64,000 nucleotides of DNA, from the NCBI GenBank assembly GCA_013433145.1, contig CM024179.1, forward strand, positions 5,167,501 through 5,231,500, given 5' to 3'. Origin of the DNA: Ascaris suum (lineage: Eukaryota > Nematoda > Chromadorea > Rhabditida > Ascarididae). The notes beneath the pieces are model-generated. The model made no database searches. It was not told where the DNA came from and worked only from the letters and a program-made list of their open reading frames with translations. Numbering within the stretch: position 1 is the stretch's first letter; every line of letters begins with the position of its first letter. The position numbers and the translations under genes are program-made. Positions 36,859 to 64,000 of this stretch are shown here, piece after piece.

Positions 36859-39800
36859 CTAACACAAAAATGAGCAACACCATTTATCAAATAAGGCGTG
36901 TAACTTCGCAACAGTGCTTGCAGACTGGTGCAACTACAATATTGCTCTAAGGGAGTTTTACTGAAGTATACCGGACTGAAATATGATATGAGAACACTAG
37001 TTTAATCATCTCAGGGAACACTGCGGGAAGGAGGAGACCGATTTCGAAATGGATTGTAGAGGTAGAAGAGGGCGCTCTTCCTCATCTGTGCATTCCCACC
37101 GTTCATCGCTTCGTCTAACTAGGTACCTGACCCCTCCTCCGGTTTTTTTCCTTCTTCATGGACCCCTTTATCGTCCCGTCGTGGTCTTTGCTAGCCTCAT
37201 TCTGAAACATTTACTCCCTTCACAATAAGAACAGGGCGCTCGACAAGAAAATTTCTGGTAATCTAACCGATTGTGATGGCACTATAAGCCTGTTGATGGC
37301 ACGACCATGCTTTCAGTATGACCTGTCTACACGCTGGCCCGACGGCTTGTGGGATACTGTGTGGTAGACCTGTCACCGGTTACACTACCCGTCCCACAAA
37401 GAGCGATGGTGTACTTCCCGTGTTCGAGCATTATTCTAGAAATATCAAGTTTGTTGACCCATAAATGTCGTGCATGTGAAAAGCGGTATGCGAATTAAAC
37501 TTCGATTTTATTTGAAACCGAATTTGTCGAATTGCTCAAGCGAGTATGAGTTTCGATGATATCGGGCTGCTGATGATCTCGCGATAGTATCATTACGACT
37601 ATACCTTGATAACTTAATGCGATTTCGTTGAAGGAATATAGCAGAAAACACGATTGTTACGCAAAACTTCTTCAGCGCAGTTCAACTGCATCCATTGCAT
37701 GCCGTTGAAAAAGTTTAAGGCTTAACATTAAGAGACATTAATCCGCATAACGCGCGCAGTTCGAAATCCGAAAATTCTCACTGATCGGTAACACCTGGCA
37801 GTGACGTGAAATGCGAACATTTTGCATTATTTTTATTGTGAAGAAAGGTGGTTATAAACTGCTATGAAAGAAACAAATAAGTAGTGCGAGGATGTTGACA
37901 AGATCACGTAGCACTTCAAGCTCATACAATTATCGTGAGGCAGTTGATGCTTTTGTTTGGGTCACTCCGTTGTGTGTTTCAGGTGTTCTACGACGACCAT
38001 TACCTGACTGAATAATAATGGAACAAACAGCATATTTCGTTATTTTATGCACTACTACCATACTCGCGCAACCATCACGACCGCAGATCGGAAGGACAGT
38101 TTTCAGTTACTTATAGGAAAGCATCTGGAGGTGACGAGGATGAATACTTCTTTAGCAAACGGCACTTACGTGAGACAGTGTCCATTCGAAAAGCTGGGGC
38201 TTATTGAGTGCAGTTATGGAGGATTGTTGCTGTTCTAAGGATGAACATTTTGGCTGGAAATCAACCAAGCAAAACTGCGTTGCATTGTAATTGTCAGATT
38301 GCTAATATCTACGAGTGCATTGGTTACAACGGCGACATTGAAAGAAACAAAAATTAGAAAGTTCCGTCAAGTCGTTAAGGTTGCTCTCTCTGTGTTCATA
38401 TATTCAGATTGCACGCTCGAATTAAGGAAAGCAAATAAGTGGGCAGTGCAAATTATAGCAATGAAGCGCAAAGTATTTAAAGTGCAATGCATACACTCAA
38501 TGATAGATGCCATCACGACCACAAAATTTAGACGTCATCGAAATGTGATTTGTTTCTATCTTAGTAAATGAAAACTTCTAACAAAGAAGAAGAGTGCGTG
38601 ATCACTAGGATGACTTGAGTTTTCTTTCAGAGAATCCTTGTAGATGAGCGATGTCTTTTCGATTCCACGAATGATTTCAACGATTACTTCAAAACGAATA
38701 CTTACTTAACAACGGAAATGAATTCGCTACGAAGAGTTCATCATAATCGGAGAGCAAATGGAATGAGTGAATATATATGGAATAGGTTCAATGTGGTTCG
38801 GTTCATCTTCACTCTTGGAATAAAAGCAAATTTTATCATACAGGTGCAGAAGACGTCGAAAGTGATTGTACATCGTACGGTTAGAGGCGACTGAGCATCA
38901 TTATTAAGTGCGTGTGAACTGTGCTCTCGTTTATCGTATGCACTCCACTGCTGCATGAACCAAAAAATTGGCTTTTACGACGCCAAAGATGATCGTTGGG
39001 TAAAGTGGGAATGCGTTGCTCGCAGCAATATAGGACAATAAGCAACCTGTAAGATGTTGTTTTCAATGTAACCATAGCCAACATCTTGCTCTTCGCAGAC
39101 TGGAACGGCTGAGCGCCAGATATTGCCTTATATGTTGGTTGGCATGTCTGGGTGCTAAAACTGCTGAAGGAAACAATTCACCGGAAGGAAGTCCAGTCTG
39201 TGGGAAGCGTCGATATAGGGCATGGCTAAGACAGCCGTTTTTTATGCACACCGTCTCCACGGTTGCCCGAAACGGTTGGGCATACAGAAACACCGCTCGA
39301 GTACACGCAGTAGACACGTGAAATCTTTCTGATATGTTGAACAGCAGCATAGAAAGAAAGCGTGCGTACACAACTTTTGCGACGTCTGCTTCTGCTTCTG
39401 GATAGCACAGATTCATCTCAGTGGTGCGGCGACTGCAAAGGAATCGATCTGAGGCTTCGCGAATTCTGTTATTCACGTGTTTAGACGATTTCTTTTGATG
39501 TTGAAGCTGGCCTTCGATCGTTTATGTTTTTCATGCTTTTTTGGTTAGCGTTAAGAAACAAAAGTTCAAGCTCCACATCTCTTTAGAGAGTTCCGCGAAC
39601 ACTGTGAGGCAGCAGTTAATCGTAGTCTTGATGTGCAGATGCACGACAATCTGCAATGTTTACTCGGATATGTACATCATACGTTGCACTACGCCAGGTT
39701 TGTTGGCATAAAACTTTATTCCTCTTGAGTAGCGTTTCGGTTCATTGAGGCTCGAAAATCACCCAAGACTAAAAAACAAGAAAGTGCAATATAATAGCAT

Positions 39801-39859
39801 TTGTGCCTCGGTACTACAAGGAAATGTGATCAACGGTCAGTGAAGGCAAGCAGCGGTCA
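36859..39859. other. Intergenic, no gene supported
   Basis: No exon was recognised. Overlapping ORFs near 39063-39476 on both strands have no family match. The HOP2 5' exons encoding its winged helix may lie here or elsewhere upstream, but were not found. Confidence 0.3.
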
Positions 39860-40016
39860 TTTAATTAATTAATTAATTAATTTGTTTATTTATTTATTTA
39901 TTCATTTATTTGTTTGTTTATTTATTTATTTATTTATTTGTTTATTTATTTATTTATTTATTTATTTACTTACTTACTTACTTACTTAATTACTTAATTA
40001 CTTACTTAATTTATTG
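39860..40016. repeat. TTTA/TTAA/CTTA tetranucleotide microsatellite
   Basis: About 157 bp of successive (TTAA)n, (TTTA)n and (CTTA)n tracts with a few TTTG units. Confidence 0.95.
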
Positions 40017-41310
40017 CATCTTTATTTTTGTATTTATTTCATCTTTATTTTATGTGTTCGCGCTCTTTTACTTTACCTTTTATCTGTTTCATTCCCCTTA
40101 TCCGTTCTTGTACTTGTCGCTTTGAGCTCCAACAGTAGAGGAACTTACGAAAGAATACGCAAATGCCTATTAATTTTTCATGGTATTGGTAGAGAATTGA
40201 AGAGTGTGCGTTCGTTGGTGCTTATTCGATGTTCTGTGCTGCGTGGCCAAACGTCCTTTATTTCTGTTGCTACAGCATGCACCTAATCATCCGATTTTGT
40301 TATGTTAAGTGGCAGGTTTCTACCAAGATATAAAGTTTTGGATAGTTGACAAGCATGCGATGAGTATTTGAAACAACTTGCGGCATGAAACAACGGAAGG
40401 AGGCGTGACGGTTTGGAATTGATAGTGGAAGACTGCCGAAATGACTTTCGGTAATGCCTCTTCTGCAGAAGAAGCTCTGTCCTTCGAAGAAATTCATATG
40501 AGAGGTTCTAGGCAGCTGTTATGCATGAGCATGCAAAAACAACCTAACTTCTCACTGATGGCGGTGTTTCTCTAACTCGATACATTTCTCATTTTCACAC
40601 TCTGCTATACAAAATTCACTGCACACTTGCCGTCACATTTCGGTGCTTTTATTGGTTGCATTTCGATGCTTTATGTGATTGTTTGATGATTCTGTTTTAT
40701 CTCTGCTTTCTCTTTTTCATCGTTACTCTCCCAACAGTGGAGTCTTCTTCAGTCAGTGTGCAGAAAACGTTTTTCTTCAAATGCTTTCACCTTCAAGTAT
40801 TCAAGCATGAAATGCTTTCGCGAAAGGGCGCTTCCGTGCTCGTTTATTCTGCTTTCCACATATCTGTCATGGTTCCTCAGTTGTGGAGCATTCACTTATG
40901 CGTCCTGGTTGCCAAAGCAATGGTCCTTTACATAGTAAGGTAAAGTTTTCTTAGGGCGAGATGTTTGTCACGTGTGAACCATTTCCACCAGTCTGTTCTT
41001 TGTTTTGTCTGGTTGCAAAAACTTTTGCGCTCATTTTACGAAATGCAAACGCATCATTCGATCATGACAGAAATAATATCGACATTGCGCTATTAACACT
41101 GTGCAGCATATTGCAGCGATGTGAGGAGCGAAGAGGGAAAGATTTGAATTCAGTATGCATTTTGAGCGACCGCAAAACTCTCTTCTACTTTTGGTGAATT
41201 TATATTGCATTGGTCTTTAAATGCTTGGAGAAATTTTTGCGGCTACCGATCCTGCAGCTGTTTGAAAGTCACCGCATATGGCCATGCCGATCACACACTT
41301 TTAAAGTTAG
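40017..41310. other. No gene supported
   Basis: AT-rich plus-strand ORFs follow the microsatellite. I searched for the G-K-Q-K-x-Y block that should precede the HOP2 coiled coil and did not find it. Confidence 0.3.
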
Positions 41311-41568
41311 TATCGCGTCGAAGCGCCACAGAAATATAGTGTGGCGGTAAGGAGGTCGGGGGACGATCCTAACACTACAGAAACCCCTAAGACGCGGCGC
41401 AGAGAGTTTAAGTACATCATGAAAGAAAGACAACAATAGGAGGAGACATAGAATCCTCTCATAACGAAGTGGCGATGCTATGTATCCTTTCCAACAAAAG
41501 CTTCAGCGAAATCTTCCTTTTTGTCCCCCTGGGATTTCGTTTTATCTTTTCTGCGTATTAACGCGACA
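41311..41568 (-). repeat. Solo BEL LTR with 5-bp target duplication
   Basis: A 258-bp sequence is flanked by perfect GTTAG copies at 41306-41310 and 41569-41573. Its ends are short inverted repeats (TATCGCGT at the left, ACGCGACA at the right). It aligns with the LTR at 11632-11912 over several blocks, including AGGAGGAGACATA. No internal element sequence adjoins it, so it is a solo LTR left by LTR-LTR recombination. It belongs to a related but not identical BEL subfamily and lies in the same orientation (minus) as the element at 4.2-11.9 kb. Confidence 0.85.
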
Positions 41569-42033
41569 GTTAGCTGTGGTTAATAAATTCTACTGAAACT
41601 AGTGTGATGTTGTATATTGTGCCAGTTCTTATGGTGGTTATAATCTAGACCATATATTATTCCACAGTTCCTGCTGAATCACAATTTGCGAAAGAAGTTG
41701 TAAACATCCTACGATGGAAAAATTTGGGCGGACGGGTAGTGAAAATGTGGTGAAATGTGAAGGTAAAATTGATTTTTTTTTGTCCTACAACGATGGAGCT
41801 GTAATGAGCAAATCTTCCATGAAAAATTTGCACCTGCGCCGAGCTACCTTAAAATTGGATGGGCTGTTCTGCATGTTCGGTTTTCTGCTTGTGATACCGA
41901 AGTGTACTGAAGGATTGCATAGAGCCTAGTTAGGTCGGACCCCAAACGGAGCTTCAAATTACTTCATAACAAGTTTTGTTGAAAGCAGATGTGTGGACAG
42001 TTAGTTTGTGCGTCTTAATTGTTATTCATGCAG

Positions 42034-43832
42034 AATAACCTGGAGACGTGCCAGGAGAACAAACTGATGGCGATGAATCGCGAAATCATCGAGAAGATGA
42101 ACGAACGCTTAAACAAACTCAATCCTCACCTAAAGTCGACTCTTAGCGGTACTCCTTATTTCTTTGGATGGCACATATGAGGTAACGGCTGCCTCCAAAA
42201 TTGCTATTTGCCTTCAGCTTTCATTTTCTTGCAAAAAATGTGCAATCAGTCGCGTTAATAAGGGTAAATATAAGTCAAACTGCAAACCGCAAAAACTTTA
42301 TTAATCCGTTATATGAAAGTGCCGATACAATGATTCAAAGGCGGTTGCAAGTGATGCTGACAACGTTGCTTTGCAGAGCTCAAGTCACTCGAGTCAACGC
42401 TTACAACATCCGAGCTCGCTGAAGCGACAAACTCCCTTGAAATCCAGGTTTCTTTTGTGGTTGTCTGGTGATTGTTTGGAAGGTGTATTCAGCCAGGGAC
42501 CCACATCCACTCTGACGAGAGTATGTGTTATCATTTTTGCCATCGAACTATCTTTCTCGATAGTTCGCAATCATGCGTGTACCTAATTGTGCTTACAGCT
42601 GTTATCGGTTGGAAGATTTCCGTAACAACATTTCTCTATATATCCTGATAAGCGGCCATGCCAGAGGGGTGAAATTAATTTGAGATGAAGCTTGTGTTTT
42701 GCAATAAAGATTGGTGATATCAGAACTCAGTGCTTCAAGACAGATAGTGATCGAAGAAAAATTCAGTCCTTTACTTCTTTTCGCAGCACGGATATATGGA
42801 AACCAGAGAATTCCGGTTTCCATTGCAGCTCTGCTTTTCTCGTCTGAGCTTGTCTTTCATCTGGCGAAGTTTGAGTAATCCTTTATTTTGAAACATGCAT
42901 TGTTTCAGTATGCACTTTCGTTTGCAAGTAGGCCGAGTCTATAACATCAGTAGTTGGTACAATGTGGAAATCGCTTACCGTGAGAGGTAATTTTCAACAG
43001 CAATACCACCAACCTCACATGTCCTGGTCCCATTTCTGTGTATAAAGGAGGGGTGACAACGACGGGCAGAAGATGGGTACAATTACGAGTGAAAGCGCAT
43101 GGTACACCAGCGAAAAGTGAAAGTGCACTAGCCGTTTTGAGGGCTATTTATATAGGCCTCAATACGTCATATTTCGTGTCGCCACCGGAAGCCTGAGCGA
43201 TTCATCGACGAGGACGAATATCGCTGATCGTCGCCGGAAGCTCGAACCGGAAGCTCATCGACGAAAACGATTATTTTGATTTAACGGCTACAATGATTCT
43301 GCAAGGTTTTCGTGTTTAATCTGCAGTATAAATTTACTTTATAGTAAAATAGTTCAGCAGAGATTAAACTATTTTTCTTCTTCCTCTTCGCTTTCGCGAC
43401 ACTATGGATTATTGCTTTATGGAGATACAGCCAAAACTGATGACTTTATGGTTTAGCTTGAAGTACTTGTGCCAACAGGTTGTACTTCGGCACTCATAGT
43501 CTTCCGAATAAGAGAGCTCAGCGGAGACCAGGACCCCGCTCATTTGAGCCAGGTTGACAAGAGTGCCCTCGCTTTCAGTGGTTCGACCGTTATGATCGAC
43601 GTGACTGAGTGAGAGGAGGGTTGATGAAGCAGTTACTGTTTAGATTTCGGGAATGGAGAAATGCAAAAGTGAGCTAGAAGCAAATCAACACGCGGTAAAC
43701 ACGGACGATAAAAAGAATGCCGAGCAGAGGTATCAATCCCTGGATGCGTTGTTCAGAAAACGAAGGCGGATTGCCGAGGAAATGATTGGCGCTATCCACG
43801 AAAACTGCCCTATGCAGAAAAAGGCGCTCTTG
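42034..43832 (+). CDS. hop2: Homologous-pairing protein 2 (HOP2/PSMC3IP), coiled-coil and C-terminal exons
   Basis: Three exons join in phase: 42034-42148, 42377-42447 and 43644-43832, about 125 residues. Matches to human PSMC3IP in order: a coiled coil; ELKSLESTLTTSEL (human ELKELSSALTTPEM); ANQHAVNTDDKKNAEQRYQ (human ATNHVTPEEKEQVYRERQK); FRKRRRIAEEMIGAIHENCP (human WRKRKRMATELSDAILEGYP); then MQKKALL. HOP2 pairs with MND1 and stimulates DMC1/RAD51 strand exchange in meiosis. The N-terminal winged-helix exons and the final few residues (human EEVGIETDED) were not located. Splice sites: acceptors catgcag, tttgcag and tgtttag; donors GTACTC, GTTTCT and GTAAGC. It is convergent with SMC3. C. 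elegans has no HOP2. Confidence 0.85.
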
Positions 43833-45537
43833 GTAAGCACTCTTATTCAAAACAACCTGTGATTACATAAAAGGAGGATCCGCTTACTTGATGATCCACC
43901 CTGCCCCTCTTCCTCACCTCTCGCATGAATAGTTTTAAGCAGCACGCTAAGCGGTCAGAGACAACCCTAATCATTCAAAGCGGTGAGATGCAATATTGCA
44001 GGTTTGTCGTGCAGGCAAAATGCAGGGATCACTGAAGACTGCTCCAGACACAACAAAGAACACGCCATTTTTATCACTGCTTTTTTCCCATGAAGTGAAT
44101 AGGGAAAAGCAAGCAGTAATAACACTCTGTCTTCGAAAAAAGGAACGTTCATCATTCTGGGCTGTAAGGCATGCAGAGGCGCTCTAATACGCGATGTCAC
44201 TGTTTGGAAAACGCTGAAACGAACATCAGTTTGTTTGCAACAGTAACCTCAACTGTGCATTTCGGGAGCATCTCATAGTTAACATAACTGTTAAAAGATG
44301 AAAGAAGGGAATATTCATTTCAGGAAGAAATGGGGGTCGGAGTGGACTGAAATCTCCAAAGGCTAATCTTGTTCTGCCTCGCAACTCGCGGCAGCCTATA
44401 ATCGAGACAGTTCGCCCCATCGAAACCGTTCATTTGCTTGGTGATAATTCATGAAATCTGGTCATCTTATCTTTGAAGTGGTCGATATATGTGAGTGCAA
44501 ACATTAAGCTGTTTTCGGGAAATTGTTATGCCTGCCATTGATCATGTACGGCTCCTTCCATTTCCCCTTTCCCTTCAATCTTTATTGAAACGGATTCTTG
44601 AGGTTTTGCTGTCTCGCTGAATGAAATTTAAGTCGATCAATGCTGTCTTCTCTTTTGGACGTTTGTTGTTGACTATGTTGTTTAGCGACTTTCAGCGACA
44701 CATTTAAACGCTTAAAAAGGTGAGCCGCAGTTGTGCGTAATAGCCGCATTTTGTATGCCACTTGAATGTTTTTTTGTTATGCTTCACAAGTGATTTTCTC
44801 CTGTGACGAATATCTGCGCAACTGTGAATGAATCGTGGATTTGCTGATCTCACTGACCGTCACTTATTCGGAACAAGTCAGTAAGCATTTCCAGCAGTGC
44901 TATTATACCTACTGTCTAAAAAAGTTTTGACGTGAGAGCAAATCGTTAATGGCAGACGGGCAGCTCGTTATTTTTCTATTTGTCTCGACATCAACCCCCT
45001 TTCCATGAGACCTATCAATGGGATTTGACGCGTCCAATCGCATGATATTGAAACTTGCCGCAGCAATTCAAAAGACAAATTCCATCGCAATCGTTTTATT
45101 GTTCCCGAATCCATCATGCCAAAAATTTTGGCATATTTAGAGCATAGCTCGAAGAGTCGGGCTTACATAGCAGCTTATTCCATAACGAAACAGTGTGCTA
45201 AAAGTTGTTTCTGGAATGCCAGCTGCTCGCACCATGTAGCACTCACGTCGGTATCCTTCTCCGTCGTCGTGTCCTTCACAAGCTCTCAAGGGCTTCCAGT
45301 ACGTTGAAGAGATTTATTTTCTCAAGCTCAACCCAAAGACTGCTGAGCAGGTGTTTTCAACAACCTTCCAGGGCACACTGAAGATTTCTTATTTGAAAAT
45401 GATCACCTCTCTCCTAAGTTATTGCTTTGCAAGCCTCAGACGGCCTCGCACAGCTGTGAAAGGGAGGAAAAGGAATATACTTTAAGTGAAAATATGAGAA
45501 GCATAATATACAGCTGTCCCATATAACAAAAGAAGTC
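43833..45537. other. Region holding the unlocated HOP2 3' end
   Basis: The last HOP2 codons and its 3' UTR should be here. An acceptor at about 43998 (atattgcag) opens a frame that does not resemble the HOP2 C-terminus. No other gene is supported. Confidence 0.3.
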
Positions 45538-46625
45538 TTTATTCAGAAACCTACAGCACATTAGGACAACAAAAGTGCGCTAACAAATCAAAGATGAAGA
45601 ATCAACGTGAAAGAGATCGTAATAATACACTGAACATGAGCGACTGAGAAGACATTAGTGAATTTTCGGAAGAGAATATTGTGAGGGGGAGAGGAAAATG
45701 GCAAAAGATGTAGAGAAGTAAGAGCAGAATGCAGGGACCAGGAAGTTTCTCTGTAAGGAAGTTTAAAGTGAGAGCAACAGTAGACAAGGAAATGAGTGAA
45801 AGAATGAGGTATTTAAGAGGATCGAAATTACATGTTCCTACTATCAGTACAATGTCTGCATAACCTGTCATTAATAAAAAGCAATAGATGCGCTCCTTTG
45901 AACTAAACTTCTCAACATCGTGCGTACAAAAGGACTTGCTAACGAAATATATAAAAGAAATGCAGCTATCGAATATGCATCCCTCTTTTTAAGTTACAAA
46001 TAAGGGAAATGACTTACATTGAATCTTCATTACAAAGCATTTACAGCAATAAACCAAGAATAAAAAGGTATCTTTCTGGGTAAATAACAAAACGATATAA
46101 CTGACCATGTGAATACTTGATCTGATGGTCTCATATCAGCGAAACACATCAATACAATACTTCAGAAACAGCAAAAATTGGAACATAAAAAGTCACGGAG
46201 GATGATCATCACGAAGTGGTGTGACTAATGAAGTGAACTGAGTTCACTAGGCGGCAAATGCGCATATACAGACAATTAACCGTTTTGCACTTCAGTTGAA
46301 GGCAATGAGAACACTATGGGATAATACAGGATACAAGATAATCAGTAAATAAAACAACAAATAGAGAGCAATTCCGCATTGAAGTGACAACCAATGAATG
46401 AATAAATGAAATATTTGCAAAATCCAACAAAATTACGAAAAGGACGAACAAAATGAATGATAAATGATACAGAAGTGAGAAAATAAAAGAAGTACAGAAG
46501 TAGAACAGTAAACCGATCCATACAGATGAAATAATAAAAGGGGAAAGAATGAATGCAGAAATTATGGATAGGACGATCCAGACAAAAGAAAGCGTTAGAA
46601 AGCAACGTAAGTAGAAAGTCATTAA
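45538..46625 (-). other. Probable long U-rich 3' UTR of SMC3
   Basis: The first AATAAA on the minus strand after the SMC3 stop is at 45538-45543. The intervening 1.08 kb is strongly purine-rich on the plus strand, hence U/C-rich in the SMC3 transcript. This explains the hydrophobic Phe/Leu/Ser ORFs at 46314-46629. A nearer, non-canonical poly(A) signal is possible. Confidence 0.4.
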
Positions 46626-63527
<16,902 letters not shown>

Positions 63528-64000
63528 CTGCAACGTTTCTATTCATTTTAGGAAGAATTCCATTGCACTCACTTAATCACCTTTCATATTAAACAAAGGA
63601 GGAAATAATTGTCATCGTGATGACACTGCAAGAGACGAAAAGCTACAACTAGTTCTGCAAATAGGAGAATCGGTTACGTTTGTCTGGAATGGGACAACCA
63701 GGAAACCAATAACTCCATTATAAGCATTTCCTTGTCTTTTTCTGGGATATGCAATACCGTCTGCGCCGGTTTTTGATATCATATTGGCTCTACTGCGACC
63801 TAATACACTCGCAACCGGCACTCGGGCTTGCAGTAAATATTAACGATTTGTAAACAACTTAAATTCGGTAATCCAATTTCTCAATAAGGTGAAGCGAAAT
63901 TTACTCGGAAGCAAAAAAATCCTGAGAAACGGTAAAAGATGGAATAAGTGCAGCAACAAGACCGCATCGAACAAGCAAACAATTATGTGAATATCTTTCC
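63528..64000 (-). other. Intron leading to upstream SMC3 exons outside the window
   Basis: The acceptor acgttgcag sits at 63528-63536. No further SMC3 exon was recognised up to the window end. Confidence 0.5.

Noticed and set aside
39063..39476. 137-codon minus ORF with overlapping plus ORFs
   Set aside because: Both strands are open, there are no splice sites and no recognisable motif.
41140..41196. Possible HOP2 winged-helix exon ending DRKTLFYF
   Set aside because: It only faintly resembles the GKQKxY block, and its donor phase would create a stop on joining to 42034.
43998..44187. Candidate last HOP2 exon after atattgcag
   Set aside because: The phase is right, but the peptide (VCRAGKMQGSLK) does not resemble the HOP2 C-terminus.

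Overview
The window looks like nuclear DNA of a clade V (rhabditid/strongylid, hookworm-like) nematode. The evidence is split genes with short exons and introns of tens of bases to about 2 kb, C. elegans-like splice signals (TTTCAG or TTGCAG acceptors, some GTTAG donors), nematode-type BEL/Pao and Ty3/gypsy retroelement remnants, and the identity of the genes. The species is inferred; nothing in the sequence names it.

Layout, left to right. At 0.2-3.3 kb (minus) is a Tob/BTG-family gene, the family of nematode FOG-3. Its first coding exon is clear and two further exons are possible. At 4.2-11.9 kb (minus) is a decayed BEL/Pao retrotransposon: one LTR, a primer-binding site, gag, protease, reverse transcriptase, RNase H-like region, integrase and an env-like tail, broken by frameshifts and in-frame stops; no second LTR was seen. 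At 13.8-18.5 kb (minus) are exons of one or two unrecognised genes, including a single-pass membrane protein terminus. At 20.4-20.9 kb (plus) is a Ty3/gypsy gag remnant, followed by a 269-bp AT microsatellite. At 25.1-28.3 kb (plus) is a UBASH3/STS-like histidine phosphatase gene whose first catalytic histidine is replaced by alanine. At 30.7-31.1 kb is a degenerate tandem repeat of about 90 bp. At 34.8-36.9 kb (minus) are exons of an unrecognised gene. At 41.3-41.6 kb is a solo BEL LTR with an intact 5-bp target duplication. At 42.0-43.8 kb (plus) are three exons of HOP2 (PSMC3IP), a meiotic recombination gene known to be absent from C. elegans. At 46.6-63.5 kb (minus) are 17 phase-consistent exons encoding the hinge, the returning coiled coil and the C-terminal ATPase half of cohesin SMC3. 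Its N-terminal half lies beyond the right edge.

Functional reading: HOP2 and SMC3 are convergent neighbours and both act in meiosis (strand exchange and cohesion), and the Tob/FOG-3 family acts in germ-cell fate. These are independent split genes, so the neighbourhood may be coincidence. Most other sequence is intron, intergenic DNA or repeat debris. No convincing tRNA, rRNA or CRISPR array was seen.
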